Program-made: the position numbers and the translations under genes
Part shown: in pieces, positions 1-6,255 of the stretch
Layout of the letters: the number at the start of each line of letters is the position of its first letter
How positions within the stretch are numbered: position 1 is the first letter of the stretch
Notes under the pieces: model-generated
Seen by the model: only the letters and a program-made list of their open reading frames with translations
The model's database searches: none
Told to the model about the DNA's origin: nothing
Source: Planctomycetaceae bacterium
GTDB lineage: Bacteria; Planctomycetota; Planctomycetia; Pirellulales; Pirellulaceae
Direction: 5' to 3'
NCBI GenBank assembly: GCA_003455945.1
Contig: DMPQ01000272.1
Coordinates: 3,311 to 9,667 of the forward strand
Length of the DNA stretch: 6,357 nucleotides

Positions 1-7
1 ACTGTCC

Positions 8-1009
8 GTGCCGTCGAACCTCGTCTGCCGCGCCTGCGGCGAACCGTTGAGTCCAGCTCCCGGTCCGCCGACATCGTCCCTTCGCTGTCCCAAGTGCGGT
101 CAGGAAACTCCGCCGTCGTCGGCCGACGCTGCCTCTCCGGCAGGAGCTGCGTCACGCCTCGCCTCGCCTCAGGCCGCCGCCGACGAACCTCTCCCGTCGC
201 ACCTGCGTCCCGGCGGCGCCGGCAGCGTGCCGACCGCACCGGGTTCGGGCGGTTTTCGTCTGCAGCTCGACGAGCAACATGCCAAGGGATATCGCCCCCG
301 CAAGAAAGGCTCCGGTTGGCTCGGCCTGCTGATCGGCGCTACGGCGATCATGCTGCTCGGGACCGCGGCGGTCGCCGCTCTTGCCTTGAGACTCTGGAAG
401 CCCGAATGGTTCGCGCCGCGCCCCGCGGTCGACCGGGTTTCGGTCCGGCGAATCACCGGCAACTACGCTCGACCGTTGAGCTGGACCGATGCCGCCACCC
501 AAAGCGTTCGCGTTTCGGGGCTGCGGATCAAGGTGGAACGAGTCGAGATCGGATCGATCATTCCCAAGGGAGACGGCGGCTCGGTCGAGGAGATCGCTCA
601 GGACGTCGTGCAGGTCTATCTGTCGCTCGAAAACGAGTTCGACGCTCCGATCGACTACGTCAGCTGGTACGGCAACGAGTTCGAGGTGGGTGAGCGGACG
701 GTGCGAGCGAAGCTGTCGGCCGACGAGCTCGACCTTCCGATGATCGTCTACGACGACGTCGCCGGCATCTACGGGCATCTGCCGGAAGCGACGATCGGGC
801 CGAAGGAGACGATCCAGGATTCGATCGTCTTCGAACTCCCCAAATCAGGAGCGGGAAGCGCCCCACCGTGGAATCTCGAACTCCCGCAAGCCGCGTTCGG
901 CTTTTCGGGGAGCATCGGCTTTCGGATCGACGAGCGGTTGGTCGAGAAAGGCTCGCGCCTGGTCAACCCCGGCTCGGCTCTCGACAACCCGACTGACGAC
1001 GACCGGTGA
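8..1009 (+). CDS. Zinc-ribbon, single-pass membrane protein with extracytoplasmic domain (hypothetical)
   Basis: This 333-residue protein has no recognised name. Near the N-terminus two CxxC pairs (C7/C10 and C27/C30, the second reading CPKCG) form a short zinc ribbon of the kind common at the start of planctomycete membrane proteins. A Pro/Ala/Ser-rich linker follows (about residues 32-82), then a basic patch (RPRKK, 96-100) and one hydrophobic helix (about 104-129). The rest, about 140-333, would lie outside the cytoplasm by the positive-inside rule. Its core at about 168-278 has alternating beta-like strands and resembles the Ig-like DUF4352 type of domain, which is an inference from pattern only. 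The ribbon suggests metal binding or a protein contact at the inner face; no enzymatic motif is visible. The start used is GTG at 8. Only seven bases precede it and no stop is seen upstream, so the true start may lie outside the window. It converges with the cysteine-rich gene downstream. Confidence 0.82.
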   Translation: MPSNLVCRACGEPLSPAPGPPTSSLRCPKCGQETPPSSADAASPAGAASRLASPQAAADEPLPSHLRPGGAGSVPTAPGSGGFRLQLDEQHAKGYRPRKKGSGWLGLLIGATAIMLLGTAAVAALALRLWKPEWFAPRPAVDRVSVRRITGNYARPLSWTDAATQSVRVSGLRIKVERVEIGSIIPKGDGGSVEEIAQDVVQVYLSLENEFDAPIDYVSWYGNEFEVGERTVRAKLSADELDLPMIVYDDVAGIYGHLPEATIGPKETIQDSIVFELPKSGAGSAPPWNLELPQAAFGFSGSIGFRIDERLVEKGSRLVNPGSALDNPTDDDR

Positions 1010-1056
1010 CCGCGCTCCTGATCGATGCTGCCGAGGCGATGACGCTGAATCGACGT

Positions 1057-1077
1057 CTCAGCGCAGTTGCCGCTGAG
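1057..1077 (+). other. Hairpin downstream of the zinc-ribbon membrane gene
   Basis: A perfect 7-bp inverted repeat, CTCAGCG (1057-1063) and CGCTGAG (1071-1077), encloses a 7-base loop, 48 bases after the stop codon at 1009. There is no T-run after it, so it is not a standard intrinsic terminator. It could be a 3'-end stabilising hairpin or a weak terminator, or chance in GC-rich DNA. Confidence 0.3.
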
Positions 1078-1137
1078 CGCGTCGCCGCATGACGCTTGAC
1101 GTTACCGGTCGCTCGATGATCGGCGGCAACGACAGTC

Positions 1138-1182
1138 AAGAAAGGAAACCGGGGTCGAGTCCTTCGCGGAATCGACCCCGGT
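1138..1182 (-). terminator. Intrinsic terminator of the cysteine-rich protein gene
   Basis: A perfect 11-bp inverted repeat (1148-1158 with 1172-1182, arms ACCGGGGTCGA and TCGACCCCGGT) is extended inward, after one mismatch, by three more pairs around the loop TTCGC (1163-1167). Read on the minus strand the stem is followed by TTCCTTTCTT, a T-rich tail. It begins 50 bases after the stop codon of the minus-strand cysteine-rich gene, the expected place. On the plus strand no T-run follows, so the terminator is probably one-directional, though the stem could also block transcripts of the convergent gene. Confidence 0.8.
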
Positions 1183-1231
1183 CATCGAACGTCAGCGATC
1201 CGGTTCGGCTCCAGGCGAGCCGAAGTCGGGA

Positions 1232-1624
1232 TCAGCCGCCGCAACCGCAGCTCGGCTCGACGGCGCAACCGCACTCGACCTCGCAGCAAGCCGGCTTGCA
1301 GCGGTTCATCAGACCGCGGAGACGCGATCCGAAGGCCGGGCGAGCGCAGGGATCGCAGCACGACGGAGCGGCATCGCAACCGCACGACGGAGCGGCGTCG
1401 CAGCAGGTCTCCACGGCGCAGCAGCCGTGGTTGTGGAACAGGTGGCGAATCCGGCCACCGAGCGCCGGACGGCAGCGGACCGGCTCGCAGCACGAAACTT
1501 CGCAGCAAACCGGCTCGCAAGCCGGCTCGCAGCCGCAGCTGCCGCCGAACAGACCGGCATTCGCGTTGCCGGCACCGACGAGACAACAGACACCGGCCAT
1601 CAGCGAAAGAGCGAACTTCTTCAT
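1232..1624 (-). CDS. Secreted cysteine-rich small protein
   Basis: The protein has 130 residues. Residues 1-23 form a classic signal peptide: MKK, a hydrophobic core, and an ANA cleavage site before G24. The mature part of 107 residues holds 24 cysteines (about 22%), mostly as CC, CxC and CxxxC clusters separated by Glu, Pro, Ala and Ser. The module RPALGGRIRHLF (52-63) returns as RPAFGSRLRGLM (95-106), with cysteine clusters after each copy, so the protein looks internally duplicated with a 43-residue period. A smaller 8-residue repeat, DAAPSCxC/DAAPSCCD, lies at 76-91. Similar secreted cysteine-rich proteins are common in planctomycetes and are often proposed to take part in disulfide-linked cell-wall or matrix structures; metal binding is the alternative. 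Neither is shown here. The ATG at 1624 is chosen because GAGGAG precedes it by 7 bases and the signal peptide starts there; a longer reading back to 1762 lacks both. It has its own terminator, so it is probably monocistronic. Confidence 0.87.
   Translation of the reverse strand: MKKFALSLMAGVCCLVGAGNANAGLFGGSCGCEPACEPVCCEVSCCEPVRCRPALGGRIRHLFHNHGCCAVETCCDAAPSCGCDAAPSCCDPCARPAFGSRLRGLMNRCKPACCEVECGCAVEPSCGCGG
1358..1402. repeat. 24-bp tandem direct repeat inside the cysteine-rich gene
   Basis: Two copies of a 21-base match (1358-1378 and 1382-1402) differ at one position and lie 24 bases apart. The period is eight codons, which keeps the reading frame and encodes the repeated DAAPSC stretch. 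Slippage or unequal crossing-over within the gene would create such a repeat. Confidence 0.75.
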
Positions 1625-1631
1625 GACAGAA

Positions 1632-1637
1632 CTCCTC
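1632..1637 (-). promoter_or_regulatory. Shine-Dalgarno site that fixes the start of the cysteine-rich gene
   Basis: On the minus strand GAGGAG lies 7 bases before the ATG at 1624. It is the only strong ribosome-binding site near this gene and decides for the 130-residue reading over the 176-residue one that would start at 1762. Confidence 0.8.
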
Positions 1638-1691
1638 GAGTCGATTGAAACAGGAACCAACCACTGGAGGGCGGCTGGCAAGCCCCGCGAC

Positions 1692-1850
1692 TCAGGCAAT
1701 CTCTGCCGGAGCTGCAGCCCGACCCAGATCCGATTCAGCCTTGACGGTGAGCTGAACTTCACCGGCGTTATCGTCGACCCATTTCGCCGCCATTGACCAC
1801 ATCGCCAAGTCGCCGTCCGATTTCGGACAACGCAGGGTCGTTTGCGTCAA
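1692..1850 (-). CDS. Candidate small protein of 52 residues, doubtful
   Basis: A minus-strand reading frame from TTG at 1850 to TGA at 1692 (52 residues) gives a protein-like composition: LRCPKSDGDL near the start, then AAKWVDDNAGEVQLTVKAES and an Ala-rich end. Inner ATG starts exist at residues 17 and 20. G is frequent in the first codon position, as in real genes, but third-position GC (about 60%) looks lower than in the neighbouring genes. No Shine-Dalgarno site precedes any of the starts. It lies on the same strand as the cysteine-rich gene, about 67 bases upstream of that start, so it could be a small leader gene, a remnant of a longer gene, or chance. An in-frame stop (TGA) lies three codons before the TTG. 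I do not recognise any family. Confidence 0.22.
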   Translation of the reverse strand: MTQTTLRCPKSDGDLAMWSMAAKWVDDNAGEVQLTVKAESDLGRAAAPAEIA

Positions 1851-1914
1851 GGAAGCGGGTCACGTGATCGGAACGGATCGTAGGGGCAAGGCAAACTGAA
1901 CCCGACTCGAACGT

Positions 1915-1995
1915 TTCCTTCCCTCGCGCGGCAGGTGCATCGCACCGTGCGCAGAAACGCGAGCTAGGAAGCCGTTCGCGCGCACCGCGAACGGC
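1915..1995. other. Cluster of inverted repeats, possible structured RNA or regulatory element
   Basis: Two adjoining structures can be drawn. The first has nested arms: TTCC (1915-1918) with GGAA (1967-1970), CTCGCG (1923-1928) with CGCGAG (1958-1963), and an inner hairpin GGTGC/GCACC (1934-1938 with 1942-1946). The second is a perfect 10-bp hairpin, GCCGTTCGCG (1971-1980) with CGCGAACGGC (1986-1995), around the loop CGCAC. No T-run follows on the plus strand. On the minus strand TTCCTAGC follows the second hairpin, a poor terminator tail. The element sits about 340 bases upstream of the VIT/VWA start, so it could belong to a long leader, a small RNA, or a protein-binding site. I recognise no known RNA family. 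Confidence 0.4.
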
Positions 1996-2320
1996 CGCAA
2001 GACGTCATCTCAGGTCGAGCGAGCAAGGCATCACGGCATCGAGAGCGATGTCGTTCTCGCTGCGAATCGCTGCGGTTCTCGTCAGCCGACGATGCCGCTG
2101 GCTTCACCGTGGCCGTCTCGATGCCGCTGCCTCGTCGCGTTCGCCGCTCGTCGCCGGTCGCTCGGAGTGCCGTGCCGAACGGGGTCGAATGCGGCGCGAC
2201 TTGAATCGGAATCGCCGAGTGCCCGCAATTCTCCGTTGATCGGGAACTCCGGCTCGATTCCGTTCGTCTCTACCCCCATGATGAACGTCGCCGCGTCGAC
2301 GGCGATTTCCGCTCGCTCCT

Positions 2321-2327
2321 GGGGAGG
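2321..2327 (+). promoter_or_regulatory. Shine-Dalgarno site of the VIT/VWA gene
   Basis: GGGGAGG ends 9 bases before the ATG at 2337. Together with the signal peptide that begins at this ATG, it supports the chosen start of the VIT/VWA gene. Confidence 0.75.
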
Positions 2328-2336
2328 CAGCACGCC

Positions 2337-4667
2337 ATGTCCCTTCGCATCTCGGCTCGTTGGTTCGTTGCGCTGCTCGTGGCCGGAGTCGTCGGCTTCG
2401 AGAGTCGCGCCCCGGTTCAGGCTCAAGGCGTGCTGATCGTCGAGGAGGGAGACCGCATCGCTCCGATCCCTCGACCGATCGGGCGCCCTTTTCCTCGCGA
2501 GACGGCGAGCTATCGGATCAAGGAGCTCGAGGTCGATGCCTCGATCCGTGACCAAGCGGCTCGCGTGCAGATCACTCAGGTCTTCCAGAACACGGGAAGC
2601 CGCGTCGTCGATGCGTCGTTCGTCTTTCCGTTGCCCCCCGAGGCGGTCATCGATCAGTTGACGCTGCTGGTCGACGGCAAGGAGTTCGAAGGGAAGATCC
2701 TTCCCAAGGACGAAGCGCGATCGATCTACGAAGACTACGTCCGTCGCGCTCAGGATCCGGCCCTTCTCGAGTGGATGGGGCATGGCCTCTATCGGACCAG
2801 CGTCTTTCCGATCCCCCCCGGCGCCGAACGCAAGGTGACGATCGCCTATCAGCAGCTCGTCCGGCAGGTCGATCGGACTCAGGATCTGCTGTTGCCGCTC
2901 GCGACCGCCAAGTACTCGTCGCAGCCGCTCGACCAACTGAAGCTGCGGATCGCCGTCGAAACGACCTCGCCGCTCAAGACGATCTACTCGCCGACCTATC
3001 CGTTCGTCGTCACGCGCAGCGACGACCATCGCGCGGTGCTGACGTACGAAGCCAAGGGGACGCTCCCCGGGTCCGACCTTCGGCTGTTCTACGACTCGGG
3101 CGATCAGCAGGTCGGCGCGAGCCTGTTGTCGATCTGGAACGGCGACGACGACGCGGGGCATTTCCTGTTGCTGGTCAGCCCCGAGTTCCGCGATCCGTCC
3201 GCCGCTCCGCTCGCGAAGGATGTCGTGCTGGTCGTCGACCGCAGCGGCAGCATGAGCGGCAAGAAGATCGAACAGGTGCGCGAGTCGCTGAAGTTCGTCG
3301 TCGAGCGACTGAACGAAGGGGATCGCTTCAACATCGTGACCTACTCGGGAGACGTCGAGACGTTTCGGCCGGAACTCGAGGTGATGAATGCGGAGACTCG
3401 CGCCGCGGCGCTCGGATTCGCCGAGGGATTGTTCGCCGGCGGGAGCACCAACATCTCCGACGCACTGGCGACCGCTCTGCCGATGCTCTCCGACTCCGCT
3501 CGCCCGTCGTACCTGGTCTTTCTGACCGACGGATTGCCGACCGCCGGCGAGACGGATGAGGGGCGAATCGTGCAGGTGATGCGCGACAAGGGAGGGGCTC
3601 ATGTCCGCGCGATCAGCATGGGAGTCGGTTACGACGTCAACAGTCGCCTGCTAGATCGGATCGCCGATGCGGGGCGAGGCCGCTCGGAATACGTTCGCCC
3701 CGAAGAGAACATCGAGGCGTACGTCGCGCGGCTGTACGAGAGCATCGCTTCGCCCGTCCTTACCGACGTGCAGCTGACGATCGAAGGCCAGGGGCGCAGT
3801 CCGGCCGACGGGCCGCTCGTCAATCGCCTGCAGCCCGCCTCGATTCGCGATCTGTTTCGCGGCGAGCAGCTGACCGTCGCGGGGCGTTATCGAGCCGGAG
3901 GTGAGGTGAAGGTCTCGATCATCGGTCGCGTCGGCGACTCGATCCGCACCTTCGAGTTCCCGCTCCGATTGTCGGCCAAGGGAGAAGCGTCGACTCACCG
4001 CTTCGTTCCGCGAATCTGGGCGTCGCGGCGGATCGCCGAGATCATCACCGAGCTCGATCTGAAGGGGAAGAACGACGAACTCGTCGCCGAACTCGTCTCG
4101 CTTTCGACCACCTACGGCATCCTGACTCCCTACACGTCGTTCCTGGCCGATGATCAGCCGGGAGCGGTGGCGATGGGAGGACGCGAAAACGTCGAAGCCG
4201 CTTCAAGAAGCCTCGACCTGTTGTCGTCCAGCGAAGGTCGCGGCGGATTCGATCAGCGCCGTTTCCGCAATGATCTGAGTGCCGCCGGCGCGGCTCCGTC
4301 CGATGGCGGTGCGCCGGGGGACATCGGTCGGCCGGTGTCGGCTGCCCCCTTGTCGGCTCCGGCCGACGCGTTCGGACTCCCGACGATTCGCGCGATCGGC
4401 AGCGACGAACAACGGGTCGTCGAGACGGTCCGACGCATCGGATCGCGGACGATGTATCGCCGCGGCACGCTCTGGATCGGATCGGATCTCGCCGACGTCG
4501 ATCCCGAAAAGCTCCCTGCCGAGCTCGTCCGGATCCGCCGCTTCGATGACGCCTACTTCGAACTGGCGACCGACAACACCGAAGACGACAACGCGTTGCT
4601 CGCCGCGTTCGGTGAAGGGGATCGAGTCCTGGTCCGTCTGCGCGGCAAGCTCTATCTGATCGAGTGA
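2337..4667 (+). CDS. Secreted VIT and von Willebrand factor type A domain protein
   Basis: The product has 776 residues. A signal peptide (about 1-29, cleavage near VQA/Q) directs export. A VIT domain follows at about 55-175, with the typical FPLPPEAVI (97-105) and YEDYVRRAQDPALLEW (131-146) stretches, the arrangement known from inter-alpha-trypsin-inhibitor heavy chains and bacterial relatives. The VWA domain spans about 295-470 and carries a full MIDAS metal site: DRSGS (D301, S303, S305), T371 in GGSTN and D398 in LTDG. After it come a beta-rich region, the family motif TYGILTPYTSF (592-602), a low-complexity Gly/Ala/Pro linker (about 640-690) and a C-terminal module (about 694-776) also seen at the end of other bacterial VIT/VWA proteins. 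No LPxTG signal or C-terminal membrane helix is seen, so it is probably periplasmic or released. The likely role is metal-dependent protein binding or adhesion; the ligand is unknown. The strong terminator downstream suggests a single-gene unit. Confidence 0.93.
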   Translation: MSLRISARWFVALLVAGVVGFESRAPVQAQGVLIVEEGDRIAPIPRPIGRPFPRETASYRIKELEVDASIRDQAARVQITQVFQNTGSRVVDASFVFPLPPEAVIDQLTLLVDGKEFEGKILPKDEARSIYEDYVRRAQDPALLEWMGHGLYRTSVFPIPPGAERKVTIAYQQLVRQVDRTQDLLLPLATAKYSSQPLDQLKLRIAVETTSPLKTIYSPTYPFVVTRSDDHRAVLTYEAKGTLPGSDLRLFYDSGDQQVGASLLSIWNGDDDAGHFLLLVSPEFRDPSAAPLAKDVVLVVDRSGSMSGKKIEQVRESLKFVVERLNEGDRFNIVTYSGDVETFRPELEVMNAETRAAALGFAEGLFAGGSTNISDALATALPMLSDSARPSYLVFLTDGLPTAGETDEGRIVQVMRDKGGAHVRAISMGVGYDVNSRLLDRIADAGRGRSEYVRPEENIEAYVARLYESIASPVLTDVQLTIEGQGRSPADGPLVNRLQPASIRDLFRGEQLTVAGRYRAGGEVKVSIIGRVGDSIRTFEFPLRLSAKGEASTHRFVPRIWASRRIAEIITELDLKGKNDELVAELVSLSTTYGILTPYTSFLADDQPGAVAMGGRENVEAASRSLDLLSSSEGRGGFDQRRFRNDLSAAGAAPSDGGAPGDIGRPVSAAPLSAPADAFGLPTIRAIGSDEQRVVETVRRIGSRTMYRRGTLWIGSDLADVDPEKLPAELVRIRRFDDAYFELATDNTEDDNALLAAFGEGDRVLVRLRGKLYLIE

Positions 4668-4710
4668 GTTCGCCCGATCATCGTCGACGGAAAGCCCGGT
4701 CCGAACGCAT

Positions 4711-4750
4711 CGAGGCCGCGCAGCGGAAGCTGTGCGGCCTCGGTCGTTTT
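4711..4750 (+). terminator. Intrinsic terminator of the VIT/VWA gene
   Basis: A 14-bp stem (4711-4724 with 4729-4742; one G-T pair, the rest Watson-Crick) closes on a GGAA tetraloop of the GNRA type and is followed by GTCG and TTTT (4747-4750). It starts 43 bases after the stop codon at 4667 and separates the VIT/VWA gene from the HEAT-repeat gene. Confidence 0.85.
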
Positions 4751-4923
4751 CCCGATCGCAGCGAGCGGATTCGCGGCGTTCCGCGTGAGATTCCGGGCCC
4801 CTGTCACGAGCCCCGCTTCGCTGCCGGCGATAGAATGCCGTCGGTTCGCGGAGCGGTCGTCATGCCGACGGTCGGAAGGCTCCGTCCGCGTCCTGCCGCG
4901 GCCAATGCCGGAGCCCCCTCGTC

Positions 4924-6168
4924 ATGTCGTCCTCTCCGTTCCGTCGCTCGGCTACGGCCGCCGGCGTCATCGCGATTGCCCGCCGGATCGTCGTCCTGTC
5001 GATCTTCGCGTTCGTCGGCGGGTTCGCGTCACCGCTGCTTTCAACGGCATTCGCTCAGCCCGAATCCCCCGAGCTCCTCGCGGCGATCGATGACCTCGCT
5101 TCGAACGACGTCGACGTTCGAGCGGCAGCGGCGCGAGTGCTGAAGGCTCAGGGGCCGCTGGCGGTCGCCGCCGCCCCGAAGCTGATGGCGATGTTGCGAG
5201 ACGAGGCGATCACCTCGGACGGTGACCGTGTCTCGCAACTGTACGGCGAAGCGCTCGGCGCAATGGGAAAGGAGATCGTCCCCTCGCTGATCGAGCGATT
5301 GGGAGCGGTCCATATCCTGGAAGCGGCCGGCGTCCATGAAGCGCTGCATGCGATCGGCCCCGACGCGGCCGCGGCCGTCGAGCCGATTCTGGAGCGGATG
5401 CCGAATCAGCAGGGAGACGCGCTCTGGGCCTCGTGCTACGTGCTGGAAGGGATCGGCCCCGCCGCAGCGCCGGCCGTCGAACGGCTGACGTCGTTGCTCG
5501 ACGATCCGAACTTCCAGATCCAGGTCATTGCGGCTCGCGCGCTGGCGGCGATCGGGCCCGAAGCGGTGTCGGCCGTTCCGAAGCTGCTCGAACGACTGAA
5601 CGATGCCAACTACAGCGTTCAGGGACATGCCCTGTTGGCGCTCGGTTCGATCGGCCCCGTCCCCGATCACGATCTGCCGGCGATCATCGGCGAGCGGATG
5701 ATCAAGGGGCAGTTCGTCGTCAAGGAGCGAGCGATCGAAGCGCTCGGACGACTCGGCCCTGCCGCAGCCGGACAGGTCGAGCTGATCGATCGGCTGTTGG
5801 CTCAGGAAGACTACAACGCCAAGACGCCGCTCTGGGTCACGCGATGGCGAGTCACGGGGGAGGCGGGGCCGACCGTCGAAGGCTTGGCCGTGCTGGCCGG
5901 TCCGATCGAGACGGAACTCGACGCGGTCCACGCGGTGGCACAGCTCGGGCCGGCTGCGGAAGGAGCGATCGACTGGCTGCTGCCGAAGCTCGAGTCGATC
6001 GACGGCGATGTCGTCTACGAGACGGCGAACGCGCTCGCCGCCATCGGCAAGAAGTCTCCCGAAGTGCTCGACGCGCTTCGCAAGGCCGCGAAGAACGACG
6101 ACGAGTTCGCCGCCGACGGCGTCCGCGCCGCGCTGCGTCGCCTGGGAGTGACGGTCGACGGCAACTGA
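4924..6168 (+). CDS. Exported HEAT-repeat protein
   Basis: The 414-residue product begins with a long, basic signal peptide or membrane anchor (about 1-44; Arg at 7, 8, 20 and 21; hydrophobic core 22-43; AFA cleavage site before Q45). The rest is almost entirely helical HEAT-like repeats of 30-40 residues. Their recurrent signature, A-L/I-x-x-I/L-G-P, is seen near residues 77, 145, 177, 210, 244, 277, 342 and 374, suggesting about eight repeats, the best being 165-245. Such repeats make a curved scaffold for protein binding; no catalytic motif is present, so the partner and process cannot be named. PBS-lyase-type HEAT proteins are related in sequence, but nothing points to phycobilisomes here. 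The ATG at 4924 is preceded by GGAG (4910-4913) at 10 bases, a modest ribosome site, and is the only start that keeps the whole signal peptide. It is separated from the VIT/VWA gene by a terminator, so it probably has its own promoter. Confidence 0.88.
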   Translation: MSSSPFRRSATAAGVIAIARRIVVLSIFAFVGGFASPLLSTAFAQPESPELLAAIDDLASNDVDVRAAAARVLKAQGPLAVAAAPKLMAMLRDEAITSDGDRVSQLYGEALGAMGKEIVPSLIERLGAVHILEAAGVHEALHAIGPDAAAAVEPILERMPNQQGDALWASCYVLEGIGPAAAPAVERLTSLLDDPNFQIQVIAARALAAIGPEAVSAVPKLLERLNDANYSVQGHALLALGSIGPVPDHDLPAIIGERMIKGQFVVKERAIEALGRLGPAAAGQVELIDRLLAQEDYNAKTPLWVTRWRVTGEAGPTVEGLAVLAGPIETELDAVHAVAQLGPAAEGAIDWLLPKLESIDGDVVYETANALAAIGKKSPEVLDALRKAAKNDDEFAADGVRAALRRLGVTVDGN

Positions 6169-6169
6169 C

Positions 6170-6197
6170 CTGTCGTCGTGCGACTGTCGTCGTGCGA
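6170..6197. repeat. 14-bp tandem repeat just after the HEAT gene
   Basis: CTGTCGTCGTGCGA occurs twice in a row (6170-6183 and 6184-6197) with no mismatch, starting two bases after the stop codon at 6168. The second copy runs into the first of the two hairpins that follow. Confidence 0.8.
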
Positions 6198-6247
6198 CCG
6201 ACCCCGGTCGCATTGGATTGCCGTAGTGCGACCGACCCCGGTCGCAC
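6192..6247. repeat. Two direct copies of a hairpin-forming repeat
   Basis: An identical 21-base sequence starts at 6192 and again at 6226, a 34-base period. Each copy folds into a hairpin with TGCGACCG and CGGTCGCA arms around the loop ACCC (6193-6200 with 6205-6212; 6227-6234 with 6239-6246, the second gaining a G-C pair at 6226/6247). Repeated palindromes after a gene resemble REP-like intergenic elements; whether copies occur elsewhere in the genome cannot be seen from this window. Confidence 0.7.
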
Positions 6248-6255
6248 CGTGTTTT
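6226..6255 (+). terminator. Probable terminator of the HEAT-repeat gene
   Basis: The second hairpin copy has a perfect 9-bp stem (6226-6234 with 6239-6247) and a 4-base loop, and is followed by CGTG and TTTT (6252-6255). It lies 57 bases after the stop codon of the HEAT gene. The first copy lacks a T-run, so only this one looks like a working intrinsic terminator. Confidence 0.55.

Larger units (their letters stand above)
1641..2336. other. Long intergenic region between divergent genes
   Basis: This gap of about 700 bases separates the start of the minus-strand cysteine-rich gene from the start of the plus-strand VIT/VWA gene, so it should hold both promoters. I find no convincing -35/-10 pair on either strand. 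It contains a candidate small minus-strand ORF (1692-1850) and a cluster of inverted repeats (1915-1995). The part from 1996 to 2320 shows no gene that I can support: the plus-strand reading frames there have shadow-like composition and run into the VIT/VWA gene out of frame. Confidence 0.6.

Noticed and set aside
1089..1796. A 235-codon plus-strand frame rich in Gln and Ser
   Set aside because: It is the mirror of the cysteine-rich gene (Cys codons read backwards give GCA/ACA and, shifted, CAG) and it also runs through that gene's terminator.
1772..1864. A short minus-strand frame from a GTG at 1864 giving VTRFLDANDPALSEIGRR and more
   Set aside because: It overlaps the 52-codon candidate in another frame, is very short, and has no ribosome site or family likeness.
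2092..2436. A 114-codon plus-strand frame upstream of and overlapping the VIT/VWA gene
   Set aside because: It overlaps the real gene by 100 bases out of frame, has no ribosome site and shows shadow-like Ser/Arg composition.
2082..3602. A 506-codon open frame on the minus strand
   Set aside because: It lies antisense to the clearly real VIT/VWA gene, its product is rich in Arg, Asp and Gln without any domain, and such shadow frames are common opposite GC-rich genes.
4831..4836. TAGAAT as a possible -10 element for the HEAT gene
   Set aside because: No -35 like sequence lies 16-18 bases upstream, and a single hexamer is too weak to call a promoter.
4664..5143. A 159-codon plus-strand frame starting at the VIT/VWA stop
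   Set aside because: It runs through a strong terminator and then overlaps the HEAT gene out of frame; its composition is Arg/Ser-rich without a domain.
6170..6255. A possible CRISPR array, because of regularly spaced palindromic repeats
   Set aside because: There are only two copies, the gap between them is 13 bases, too short for a spacer, and no cas gene is near.
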